The notes under the pieces: generated by a model
What the model was told of the DNA's origin: nothing
The model's database searches: none
The model's input: the letters and a program-made list of their open reading frames with translations, nothing else
Assembly: GCF_954871325.1 (NCBI RefSeq)
Contig: NC_088776.1
Location: 56,523,301 to 56,587,300 of the forward strand
From: Gordionus sp. m RMFG-2023
Lineage: Eukaryota > Nematomorpha > Gordioida > Chordodea > Parachordodidae
DNA length: 64,000 bases
Reading direction: 5' to 3'
Shown: positions 38,489-49,900 of the stretch, one piece after another
Layout: each line of letters opens with the position of its first letter
How positions within the stretch are numbered: position 1 is the first letter of the stretch
Translations under genes and position numbers: made by a program

Positions 38489-38521
38489 ATTACACAATAT
38501 CTGTTTGCAAACAATTAAGGG
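38489..38521 (+). CDS. Micro-exon E20 (33 nt)
   Basis: The acceptor is TTTTTCTCTTTTAG, one of the strongest pyrimidine tracts, and the donor is GTAAAAAT. The frame reads YTISVCKQLR with leading AT and trailing G. It lacks the ATCAA start, so even the conserved left edge has changed here. Confidence 0.73.
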
Positions 38522-38992
38522 GTAAAAATGTTTAAATATATGGACACATAACCATTGTTTTGATGCTAATACTAACGCTATCGTTATTTTCTTAAAGCAT
38601 GCTACCGAACTTATTAAAAATAGATATCGCGCTATCTACCATTTATGACTAAAATAATTTTGTTTATAATTTTTGAATACATTTATAAATATTCAATATT
38701 ATATCCATTAATTATAAAAAGTGTTTTTATACTAAACTATAGAAAATATACATCTTATATCTGCTGACAAAAAAATATAATGATAAATATAGATTATCCA
38801 GCTGTGCATTGGCTGAACTCTAGCAATTTTAATATAAACAATGATTTTTATATTTCTGAGAAATATCTTGATGTGTTTTGAATTAATTCTTTTTTGGGGT
38901 GTCGTCAACTTTTGAGATTCTTTAAATATTTACCAAATTTTTATAATATTATCATTACCATATTTTCCCATTTTTTGTTAATAGACCGGGTT

Positions 38993-39024
38993 CTTTCTTT
39001 CTTTCTTTCTGAGGAAGGAAGGAA
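38993..39024. repeat. TTCT/GGAA microsatellite able to form a hairpin
   Basis: Four to five TTTC repeats are followed after GA by GGAAGGAAGGAAG, so the two arms can pair imperfectly. It replaces the AAAAGACGCAACAGC landmark of this unit. Confidence 0.6.
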
Positions 39025-39351
39025 GAATACCTTTTTTGGTGGACCGTTTTATCCTCTAATATATATTTCTACCTAGATTGACCATTAATTTTTTGAAAGT
39101 GTATCAATAAAAATAAACTAGCGATATGCCATTTTAGATACCCATATAAATTTATATTAACATTAAAATTTCATGAAAACTTAAATTAAATGAAAATCAA
39201 AATGTTATGTCACCAGCAATTCAAAATAAATGAATGAATCATTTGTCTTGATTGGTCTTATATATCTTTGGTTCTTTCATAATACATCATGGCTAACGAA
39301 AATGAAATCTGTTTTGAACATATTTTAAAAAAGAATTTTACCATATATATA

Positions 39352-40400
39352 TAAACTGGTGCTCAGCCATCGGCAGCTAGCGCAAGTTTTAAAAACCTAA
39401 TCTATGTTATGAGGTTTGCCGCTTTTTAAACGCCATCAAGATATACCGTAAATTGATACCGACATTAATTTTTTATTATATATATTTTTTAAATAAATAA
39501 TTATTTTTTATTATATATATTTTTTAAATAAATAATTATTTTTTAAGAAATAAATTTTTATATTTTCTAAAAAGAAAACTAATTATAAATAAAAACTCAA
39601 TTTTGTTTATAGTTAACATATATAAAAATATTCTTATTTTGCATGACATAAGGATAATCTGCTTGAATTTAATGTCAATATAGCGGTAAAAAAATTCTAT
39701 TACCAGGTGTGTTAGTTACCATAACTTAAATAACTTAGCTAGCGTAGAAAGTTTTTAAAATTTCCACCTAACCCCAAAAAATTTCAAACATTCACATCCT
39801 TTAAATGGCGGTTTTTAAAAAGAATATGCCATTCTTGTACTAAGTAACTTAAAAGTGAATCTTAATTTGTGTTGTTGGATGTTTATTGTTAAACTTTTAG
39901 ATAATTTGAATTTGATTTTTACTCATGTTTTTCAATCTCTTTATTTAATAATCTAATAGCATAATACTCTCTTTAATGTTAAGATGTTTAATAATATTCT
40001 GCACAATTTTTAATCTTTGAAATCTTAGAACAGAAGACATTTTGAAATAAAAAGTAGATTGTAATAATTAGAATATTATTACCTTTATTACTTGGAGATA
40101 GGAAATTAAAATCGTCTGGCAAGAGTTTTTAAATTTACCTTAAGTAAAATTATCCAAGCTATCACTATTATTTCTAATTAAATACTTTCTATTTCCCTTC
40201 TGAAAAGTAATTCTAAGGTCATTGGCCCTCTATATGTGGATAAAAATTTAAATGTGTTTTTTAAATTTGAAAAGAAAAATTAAAAGTTCCTTTAGATTAG
40301 ATTCATATATTGAAGTTTGTCATAGTTTTTTAAATTCTTTTCACATCATTAATTAAATAATTTGTTTCAGATTTGTTTTCGAGCACAATTAACAATATGG
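39352..40400. mobile_element. Unidentified insertion in an A unit
   Basis: The A unit stops after ATTTTACCATATATATATAA and resumes at TTGAGGCATTAATATAATGT. Between them the sequence is unrelated. Its two G+C-richer patches, CAGCTAGCGCAAGTTTTAAA near 39380 and TAGCTAGCGTAGAAAGTTTT near 39737, resemble each other in direct orientation. A 36-base AT-rich segment is doubled at 39469-39542. No coding frame is recognisable. Confidence 0.45.
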
Positions 40401-41418
40401 TTGAGGCATTAATATAATGTTCTAAATTAATGGATTACCTTTTTAAATTTTTTTCTAGAGTTATTTTAAATAAAAATTTACAATAATTATAAAACATTAA
40501 AATAGAGTTTTCAAATATAATAATAAACTGATCAGTTTTTTCATAATAGAATTTTTTTAAGATATCACGTCTTGATTTAACCCCCTTCTTTCTCCTCAAA
40601 ATATTTTATCTCTATAAACACTTAGGAACATTTTATTTAGATACTAACCCTTAACTTTAACTTCTCATATTTAATACTTTTAATAAAAACATATTCTCCA
40701 CATAAAAAAATATTTTTAGACAAAATTTTTCATTTCTATTATAATTAATATAAATTATCAATCATGTCTTAAGAAATAGTATATTGTATATTTTTTTAAT
40801 ATTTATTTGCTTTTGAATTATGGATGTTTAACAATTTTTAACTTTTTATTTCAATAAATAAAATTATTATATTTTATTGATAATTTAGTAATCAGAATTT
40901 GGATCGCTTTTTTATTAGTAGGTAAAAATTTTAAAATATAAGTATAAATCACCATTGTTAACCCCCTACTTAATAACTATCATTATTTATTCAAAATTAG
41001 TGCGCTACCGAATTTATCAAAAATAAATTGCACGTTATCAGCTACTTTTTTTTAAAAGTATCCCGACTAATATAAAATTTGCAAATAAATTAATTTTATT
41101 TGTTTATAATTTTTAAATTAAAAATCATTTTCTATTAATTAAGTTGCTGACATTTGTACCAAGATAATAAAGCATTATTTATAAAAATAATTGATGGAAA
41201 TCCCGAAAATATTGGCTACACTATAGCCATTTTAAAATATACAATGATTTTTAGAGTCAGTTTCTGAAAAATAACTTAATTTGTAATAACTTGGCTAGCA
41301 TATGTGGTTTGAAATATAAATTCTTTTTTGAGGTTTCGTCACCTTTGGAAATTCTTTAAATACCCAATTTTCTATATAATATTTATCTTGTGATTTTTTT
41401 AAAGATGCGACATCTACA
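40401..41418 (+). repeat. A-repeat unit carrying E21
   Basis: Standard landmarks run from ATAATGTTCTAAATTAATGG up to TTTAAAGATGCGACATCTAC, where the MITE begins. Confidence 0.78.
40889..40921 (+). CDS. Micro-exon E21 (33 nt)
   Basis: The acceptor is GATAATTTAG, with a poor pyrimidine tract, and the donor is GTAAAAAT. The frame reads IRIWIAFLLV with leading TA and trailing G. It is the only clearly hydrophobic exon peptide, and a run of T in its core accounts for this. A slightly lower call because of the weak acceptor. Confidence 0.62.
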
Positions 41419-41650
41419 AAGCAGAGTTCTTGACCTAAATTCGGGTTCAGAAATTTTAAATTATTTAGCGAATATATGATAACAGGAACTTATTCAAAAA
41501 CCAATTTTTTAAAGATATCAGCGCCCCGGGTCTATATAACTCTGGATATGATGGATTGCCCATAGATTGATCACTGTTTGGTCTTGAGTTTCTAAATGTT
41601 CAACCAAAAAATTTTATATCTATGAACCCGAAGGGTCTAGAACCCTGCTT
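41419..41650. mobile_element. MITE-like element with inverted ends
   Basis: The left end AAGCAGAGTTCTTGACC, then TTCGGGTTCA, is mirrored on the right by TGAACCCGAAGGGTC, then TAGAACCCTGCTT. It is 232 bp, G+C-richer than its surroundings, with no coding capacity. A clear target duplication is not visible. Confidence 0.75.
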
Positions 41651-42663
41651 CAGAATCAATAAATGGCAAAGAAAAGTCTCAAATTTGGATAAAAACTTTG
41701 ATTAAAAAAATTGGCGTAGTTTTATTGTCACTCTTAGTATTTTGTTTAACTATAAGGAACATGTTACTTTACGAAAGAAATAATGTAGTAAGATAATTCA
41801 ATTTAACCTATTTTATTAGATGGTTCTATCCACTGATATATTATGCTAACTTAAATAATTATTTTTTTATGTGTATCAATAAATCATTAATTGGCTGCCA
41901 TTTTGTTTACCCATATAATTATATTGAAGTGCATAAAAATTATATTAAAAGAAAATCAAAATAACTGAATCACCAGCTGATTGGAAATTTAAAGAAGCTT
42001 CAAAATGCTTTTTAAAGAATAAGTGAATTATCAGTCAGGTATTATATGTCATTGACTCGAATTTTTATATTATCGACTCTTATAATTTGGAAAAAAATAC
42101 TGATAAAAAATATAGGTATAATTATTATTTTTTATTTGCTTTAATTATTTAAATATTATTTAAATATAAAATAAATAATTATTTTTTTAAATGACTTTAT
42201 AATGTTCAAAATTAACGAATATTTATTTTAAATTATATTTAACTATCAAGATAATAATGTTTTAAAACATAAAGATTTCATATAATAATAAACTGATTAG
42301 CTCTTTTTTTTTAAAGATATCATATATTATCTTAATTTACCCCTCTCCATATATTTCAATTTCATACAGTCCTAAGTATTTTACCCATACTGAAACATGT
42401 ATAGAATCTAATAGCTCCAATAATCAACCCGCTTATCTTTTCACCTGACCTTTATCTTCTCATATATAAAGACTGCTTATTTATATTACCGACATTAAAT
42501 TTTTTAGATATAATTTTTTTATTTTTAATATTAATAATTATTCTTGTTTTGAGAAATGCCATATTTTTTATTTTTCAAATTTAATTGCTTCTGAAAACTG
42601 TTTCTATTTATTTAAATTAATATAATCTTTATATATTATTATTATTATCATTCTCCCTTTTAG

Positions 42664-42696
42664 GTATCAAAGCAATTTCCAAAGAGCAAAAAGATA
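42664..42696 (+). CDS. Micro-exon E22 (33 nt)
   Basis: The acceptor is TTCTCCCTTTTAG and the donor GTAAAAAA. The frame reads IKAISKEQKD with leading GT and trailing A. The GTATCAAAG start is shared with E19. The peptide is strongly charged. Confidence 0.76.
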
Positions 42697-43676
42697 GTAA
42701 AAAATTTTAAATATATAACAATAATCAGTTTTGAACTCCTACCTTTAATTGCATAATGTTATCTCTATTTGCCCTAAAAGTAGCTCTCTACCGAAATTAT
42801 TTTCAAAAATAAACAGCGCCCTTATTAGCTTCCATTTTTAAAAGTTTTTTGATAAAAAAATATTTACAAATATATTAATATTATTTTGTTATAATTTAAA
42901 AATCTAGATTTATTATATTTATAAATTAAATTTTTTTTTATAAAATTAAAGTATAATAAATAATTTTCTTGTCATTAATATATAATGAATGCCAATTTGT
43001 TTTAACTAAGCAAATATTAATTTATAGTTTTTTAATTAAATTTTATTGGTGTGAGATTCTTTAAATATTTACCCAACTTTCTTTATTATAATTATCTTGT
43101 TCTCGGTTTTGTTAAAAGACGCAACAATTTCCCGGATAGCTATTTAAACATTCATAGCATATAAATTTATAAATATATAATGTAAAAAGACACATTTACA
43201 AAACATATAATGTTCTATATTAATTGAATATCGATTTTAAATTATTTTATGTTATTTTAGATTAAAATATTTGAAAACATTAATAATAATTAACATGAGC
43301 TTTTTAATTATGGAACTTAAAAAATATCATGTCTTGATTTACACCCCTCTTCCAATTATTTTAATTCCATACACCAGAATTCTATATATATAGGTATCAA
43401 TAAACTTATATCTTTCTTCTCGTTTATTTAGATACCGTCCCTGATCTTTCACCTGTTCTATTATTTATTGACTTTTTAATAAAAATAGTTTTTTGACATA
43501 AAATATATTTTTAGATATAATTTTTTTTTATTTCTTTCAAAATTTTTGAGAAATGCGATATTGTTTATTTTTAAAAATTAATTCACTTTAGAATCATGGA
43601 TTTTTAACTATTTTATACTTTTTATTTCTTAAATATAATAATTAATACATATTAATATTATCATTATCCTTTTTAG

Positions 43677-43709
43677 ATATCAAAGAATCTGCCGAGAAAG
43701 ACTTCAATA
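43677..43709 (+). CDS. Micro-exon E23 (33 nt)
   Basis: The acceptor is TTATCCTTTTTAG and the donor GTAAAATT. The frame reads IKESAEKDFN with leading AT and trailing A. All three frames are open here, so this copy does not help to fix the phase. The pattern of charges suits a helix. Confidence 0.75.
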
Positions 43710-44906
43710 GTAAAATTTTTTATATAAGTACAAATCATCCTTATGGACTCTTACTTAAAAATACGTTAAAACTATCGTTTAACAAAATTATACGTGTTAC
43801 TAGACTTTACAAAATAAATATTTAACTTGGCTATCATTTTTATAAATTAGTTTAACTAAAAAAAAATCTACAAAATTAATTTAATTTTTTTTATAAACAA
43901 CATTTATAAATATTTAAAAATTAGTATTTATAAATTTTACAAAGAATTTATAAAATCAATGTATATTAAATATTTTTCGGGTCATTAAGTGCTAAAAAAA
44001 AATCTTTCTACCAAGAGATAAAGTTTTAATTATAATAATAAACGATGCTTTGAATATTTTTACAATGTATATAATATAAACTATTATTAAACCAAATCAA
44101 AACAATCTTTAAATTTTTTATTTATTTGCTTCAATTAAATAATATAATATTAATTTAAATAATTATAATATTTGATTTTAAATGCCATATTAAAATAAAT
44201 AAACCTTTTACAATAAAATAACTAATATTTTATTGTATCCCAAAGAAAACATCAAGATCATGACAAAGAAATCTTGAAAGTCTTCTTTTCCACAATCATA
44301 AAATTATTGACCTCATATGGATGTTTGACTTGTATATAATACAATAATTTATTCCATAATATATTATATAAAATTAATGTATAATATATGAATCTACATT
44401 TAAACATTATTTGTTTGATTTTGGATAAGTTATAAACATATATAATTACAACACATTTAATATTCTATATCGATTTTTATTTTTTTTTGTGTCATTTTGG
44501 ATTAAACTTTCAAGAAAATAATATTTTAAATATTAATAATAATGAAGATCAGAATTCTCATGATAGAATTTTTTTAAAAGATATCTAGTTTTAATTTACT
44601 CCATTACTTTAAATATTTTAATTCTACCCACCAGAATTGTATAAAATTACAGAACCAAATAACTCCTATATTTCTTCTTGTATATAGTTCTCTTATATTT
44701 TGAAATTTATTAAAAAATATATTTTTAGACATAAAAAATAATTTTAGATAAAAATTTTTTATCTTTATAAATTTCATATTAATTATCCTTCAGGTCTTTA
44801 AAAATGATTTATTATAATCTTAAAAATTTATTAGCTTTTTAATCATGCAATGTTTATTTATTTTCAACTTTTTATTTCAATAAATATAATCATTATCCTT
44901 TTTTAG

Positions 44907-44939
44907 ATATCAAAGAAAGGATGGAGGAATATATTATTA
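44907..44939 (+). CDS. Micro-exon E24 (33 nt)
   Basis: The acceptor is TATCCTTTTTTAG and the donor GTAAAAAT. The frame reads IKERMEEYII with leading AT and trailing A. A complete-looking X element (45170-46900) interrupts the intron about 230 bases downstream. Confidence 0.75.
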
Positions 44940-45169
44940 GTAAAAATTTTTAATATAAATACAAATCACAATTATTGACCTCTACAGGCTAACGCTCTCA
45001 TTATTTTCCTAAATGATACATGCTATCGAACTTTTGAAAAAAATAGTGAACTTTGCTACCATTTTTAAAAGTTGCTTGAGTAAAAAAATTTACAAATAAA
45101 CTAACTTTATTTTTTGTTATAATTTAAAAAAACATCATTTATAAAAATTTAAAAAAATAATATATTTGG

Positions 45170-45560
45170 TGAATTCCATATCAAATCAACCAAGGTTTCA
45201 ACCCGACCCCCTTTAATTTTTCTTAAATTTTGTATACTGTTAGTATATACTATAACTAAGAAAAAAATGAAATTTTACTCCAACATTGTTTATCCGCTAA
45301 GATATGGCCGTTTAAAGCGCCAAAAAATGGTACATTTTTTACAAAATGCACCACATTTATTTTCAATTATCTTAAAAAATAATCATGTTAGAAAAATAAT
45401 TTAAATTTTATTTTGTAGCTTAATAAAAGTTCTTTAAAATGACATAGAAATAAATATAACATTTGAATAATATCGAAAAACAATTTAAAAATTATGTGTA
45501 AATGATAGGCCCTTACTTTTTTTTTATCTTTATCTAAATTTGAGAAGTGGCTGGAATAAT
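45170..45560 (+). repeat. X element, left terminal inverted repeat
   Basis: It pairs with about 46430-46900 in inverse orientation. The outer 150 bases are the best matched. Confidence 0.78.
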
Positions 45561-46429
45561 AGTTAAATTTTGTCTCAAAGTTACTTGAAAAAATAATTCA
45601 AAACATATTTATAACTTTATTTGCCTCAAATTGCATTCATATAATACAATCAAAAATTTATAATTAAAATATATCATATATTATAATCATCCAAGGAATT
45701 TTAATAAATTATGACTTTTGTTTTCGTCTAGGGGAATAAAAGCTTGAAACTTTGTGTCCCAGAAATTATCTTTGCTCTCAAAAATCTGCTTTCAAGATGC
45801 TATGATTCGTTTTAGCACACAAATATATAATTTACCCCATAGATATTATTTCCTGCATAGTTAAATTAATCTATTGTTGTCAATATGTGATGTTCATATG
45901 GACGTTGCAAGCTTGCTGCTAACCATGCCCACAAAATTGCATGGACTTTTACCTTGTGCAGTTTCATAAATTGTCACTCAGCCTTTATCCCAAAATCATT
46001 TTCATGATTGTAGAGATTAATTATTATTGGTTATTGCTAAGTCAGAAAAATAATAAATTTTAGCCACTCTATTAAATCTTTCCTTCAAGAATACGATCAA
46101 TTTTTAAAATAAATAAAATGCACATGCGCTATGCTTTAAACAATCCAATTAAATAATCTAATAAGCGAATTTTGTCAGTGTTTTGAGGGAGTTCCATCAA
46201 CTGCTATTCATTGTTTGAATGTTTTATAATCTATAGAATTCTCGTCAAATAATATATTAAGCCTTTCTTTTAATTTTGAATACATGGGGGAAAATTTATT
46301 GTTGAATTTCAATTTTGGTAGATTATTTTATGCTAAATAAAATATTTAAAATTATTTTGTCAGTATTTTTAATTTCGAGATAAAATTTAACTAAAGATTT
46401 AAAACTAGCCACCTCTCAAATTTTTTTTT

Positions 46430-46900
46430 ATAAAGATAAAAATAAGTAAGGGCCTATCATTTAGACATAATTTTTAAATTAACATTATTTCATAAATATT
46501 CATTAAATTAAAATATGATGATATTAAAGTAAAATTTGTTCAATTTAACCTTTTTTCTATGGCCATTTCCGGTTTAACACATCCAGTTTTCGATATTAAT
46601 AAAATGTCCATCATTTTTTATGTCATTTTAAAGTTATAAAGCTACAAAACAAAATTTAAATTATTTTTCTAACATGATTATTTTTTGAGATAATTGAAAA
46701 TAAATGAGGTGCATTTTGTCAAAAATGTACGATTTTTCCGCATTTTAAACGGCCATATCTTTGCTGGTAAATAGTGTTGTAAGGTAAAATTTTATTTTTT
46801 TCTTAGTTATAGTATATACTACCAGTATACAAAATTTAAGAAAAATTGAAGGGGGTCGGGTTAAAAATCGACTTTTTTTGTTGATTTGATATGGAATTCA
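46430..46900 (-). repeat. X element, right terminal inverted repeat
   Basis: Inverse of the left repeat. A diverged copy of this end also closes the X element at 2590-2933. Confidence 0.78.
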
Positions 46901-48397
46901 TGATTTTCTAAATTTTAAAAACTATTTATAAAATTAAAGTATAAAATATTTTTCTGGTCATTAATATCTGCTGACAAAAAATCTTTGTACCAAGAGATAA
47001 AGCTTTAATTATAATAATAAAAGATGGATTATCAATCAAGGCATTGTCTGAAGTCTAACAATCATAAAATGGATTTATCTTACAGTCTTTTTTTTGAGAA
47101 ATATTTTAATGTGTGTTAACTGGTAAGAATCAATCGATATGATTTGGAGTAATTGATTTTTGATGTGTCGTTACATTTGGAGATTCTTCAAATATTTGCC
47201 CAAATTTCTATAATATTATAATTATCTTGTCTGCTGGGTTTTTTTTAAAAGACCCAACTACCTGGACAGCTGTATAAACACATAATGAATTTATATCTGG
47301 TATAAATTACTTATAATTATCCCCGATTGGGATATACAAACAACCTTGGTCATATTAAACTAGTGTAGTTTTATGATGTCCTTGTGTGGTATTTTTTTAC
47401 TATATAGAACGTACTTTTCGAATGCAATAATGCAGTAGAGTGCATTTGTTCTACTTTTTAAAACGGTTCTATCTGCTAATATATGAAACTACCTTGACTG
47501 ACGATTTATTTATTTATATTCTTAACAATAAAAATCAAACAATAACGTGTTGTTTTAGTTGCCAATATAAATATATTAAAACTACATTAAACTTAAATTA
47601 AAAGAAAACCAAAATATAGTGCGTCACCTGCTTATTTGAAAAACGCTTCAAAGTGTATTTTAATTAATAAATAAATAATTAGTCTAAAGGTATTATATAT
47701 TTGTTTCTATCTTAATTCATCTTGGCCTAGGAAATGTTAAATTAGTCTTAAAAGTAGCTTTGAAATTTTATTCACAATATATTTATATAATAAACTATAA
47801 TTTAAAATAAAATATTAATCAAAACAATCGATTTTTTTTATTTGATTTAATTATTTAAATAATATAATAATATTTTAATTAAATATAATTTTTTTTAAAA
47901 TAACTATATAATGTTCTAAATGAACATCCATTTAAATTTATATATATATTTAGATTAAAAATCTCAAAAAAATAATGTTTGAAAAAACATAATTATAATT
48001 AAGATCAGCTATTCATGAGGGATTTTTTTAAATAATAGCACATATTTATTTACCCCTCATATTTAAACTCCTAACAACATCTTGGAATTATATTCATATC
48101 ATAGATATAAATAATCAAATAGGTACCTTCAATTCTGTCTATTTATATACTATTCCTGTTATTACTGTTAATTTATTTATTTTACTGACTTCTTATAAAA
48201 ATATATCTTCGAAAAAACATATTTTTTAGATAATTTTTCTTTTTTATGAAAATTAATATTAATTATCATTCAAGTCTTGAATGCGATATTGTTTATTTTT
48301 AAAAATTCATTCACTTTTGTATCATGGATGTTTAACTTAACTTTTTATTTCAATAAATATAATCATTATTATTTTATTAATATTATCATTTTCAAAG

Positions 48398-48430
48398 ATA
48401 TCAATAAAAATTATCAAGATCAAATAGAAA
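48398..48430 (+). CDS. Micro-exon E25 (33 nt, weak acceptor)
   Basis: The donor is GTAAATGT. The acceptor is CATTTTCAAAG instead of the usual CTTTTAG, which is AG but with A at -3 and -4. The frame reads INKNYQDQIE with leading AT and trailing A. Frame 1 ends in TAG and frame 2 has TAA. The close relation to E26 suggests one unit copied from the other. Confidence 0.58.
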
Positions 48431-49639
48431 GTAAATGTTTTTAAATATGAATATAAATTACCAGTGTTGTTGAAATTTGCTAAGTGGCACGCTAATATTT
48501 TCGCTTGCCATAAAAATATATTATTTATGCGGTATTAACTACCGTCTTTTAAAAGTAGCTTAGCTATTTTTAAGATAATTTATAAATAAATAAATTACAA
48601 TTTTAAATTTATAATATTAAATTCAAAATTTGTAAATATTTAAAACATATCAATATATTAATTTATAATAAAAAGTATTTATATAATTACGAATAAATTA
48701 ATAATTTTCTTGTCTTTAATATTTGTCGGTAAATTTTCTAGGTAATAATGCTTTAATTATAATAATAAAAGATGGTAAATCAACCAAGGCATAATTTGAA
48801 TTCTATCAGAAAAAAATTTCTTCAGTCAATTACTTAGAAGTATCTTACTGTGTACTAACTAGGCCAGTTCAATCAATGTGGTATTATATAAATTCTTTTT
48901 TTTTGTCCTCGTCACTTTTTTAGTTTTTTTAAAATATAACCAATATTCCGTTATATTATTATTATCTATTCTTTTCAGTTTTCATTGAAGACGTTAGTGC
49001 TACCTTGAAAGCTGCTTGAACTTTCTCCTGCAAACTTAGAAAATTCTTATAATTTTGAAAAACTTAATATTTTATTAATCTAAATAATAAAATTTTATTA
49101 AAAATTAAAAATAAATAAAGTATTTTTTTTTAAATAACCTTATAATTTTTTAAATTAAACTTTGAGATCTATTTTAAATTTTTTTATATATTATTTTAGA
49201 TTAAAGTTTTTAAGAAAATAATATCTTTAATAGTTTAGACAGCTTTTTCATGAGAGAATTTTTTAAAAAAAGATATAACATCATTATTTACCCCTCTTCT
49301 CAAAATATTTTAACTCCTACCACTATAAATTTTATATCACCTCAAAGACATATAAAATCAAATACCTTGTACTCACATTTCCTTTTATTTAGATACTGTT
49401 CCTGTTTTTTTTACCAGTGGTTTTATTAAACTTAATAGAAAATTCACTACGACATAATTAATAATTTAGATAATTTTTTTATTTCTGTCGAAGTTAATAT
49501 AAATATCATTTAAGAAATACAATATTGTTTATTTATAAAAATTTATTCGTTTTGAATCATGGATTTATAACTATTTTAAACTTTTTATTTCAATAAATAT
49601 AATCACTATATTTTGTTAATATTATCATTTTCTTTTTTA

Positions 49640-49672
49640 AAAATAAAAAATATTATCAAGATCAATTAGCAA
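49640..49672 (+). pseudogene. Micro-exon E26, acceptor AG lost
   Basis: This unit has TTCTTTTTTAA where the others have TTTTTAG. From the base after that AA to the donor (GTAAATAT) is only 32 nt, so one base is missing. The right half matches E25 almost exactly (peptide end YYQDQLA against NYQDQIE). It is best read as a decayed exon that can no longer be spliced at the old site. Confidence 0.45.
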
Positions 49673-49900
49673 GTAAATATCTTTAAATATAAGTACAAAT
49701 CACCAGTGTTATTAAACCATACTTGTAAAAGTAGCTCTCTAACATTTTCGCTATTTGCCAAAAGACATTTTAGATAAAAACTCACGAAAATATAATATTT
49801 AAAACATTAAAAGAATTTTTCAGGTATAATAATAAACTGATCAGCTCTTTTATGATTGAATATTATATTTAAAGATATCAAATTTTGATTTACCCCTACA

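Larger units (their letters stand above)
32561..39351 (+). repeat. A-repeat units carrying E15-E20
   Basis: Six exons lie in units of very unequal length. The E16-E17 unit is reduced to 0.4 kb. A T/C- then A/G-rich hairpin-like patch lies at 38993-39024. No other coding sequence is seen. The frame at 38894-39076 is intron. Confidence 0.8.
41651..45169 (+). repeat. A-repeat units carrying E22-E24
   Basis: Three units are in order, the second shortened. Landmarks are normal up to AAAAATAATATATTTGGT, where the X element starts. 44080-44520 is poorly conserved, with only partial landmarks. Confidence 0.8.
45170..46900. mobile_element. X-family DNA transposon with long terminal inverted repeats (most complete copy)
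   Basis: The ends are TGAATTCCATATCAAATCAA and its inverse. The inverted repeats stay alignable for roughly 400-470 bases inward: ACCCGACCCCCTT against AAGGGGGTCGGGT, GGCCGTTTAAA against TTTAAACGGCC, and TAGGCCCTTACTT against AAGTAAGGGCCTA. The interior at 45740-46140 matches the interiors of the copies at 1-250 and 17.75-18.17 kb. On the minus strand it keeps a protein remnant (FMKLHKVKVHAILW, then AASLQRPYEHHI) like the S-L-Q-R-P-Y-x-x-x-I stretch I recall from uncharacterised transposon proteins. The superfamily is unknown, and no target duplication was resolved. Confidence 0.78.
46901..49900 (+). repeat. A-repeat units carrying E25 and E26
   Basis: The unit continues from the X insertion. 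The E25 and E26 units are alike and both carry damaged acceptors, as if this end of the array is decaying. Landmarks fade out around 49900. Confidence 0.75.

Noticed and set aside
39469-39542. Tandem repeat considered as a CRISPR-like or regulatory array
   Set aside because: It is only a doubled 36-base AT-rich segment without spacers, in a eukaryotic setting.
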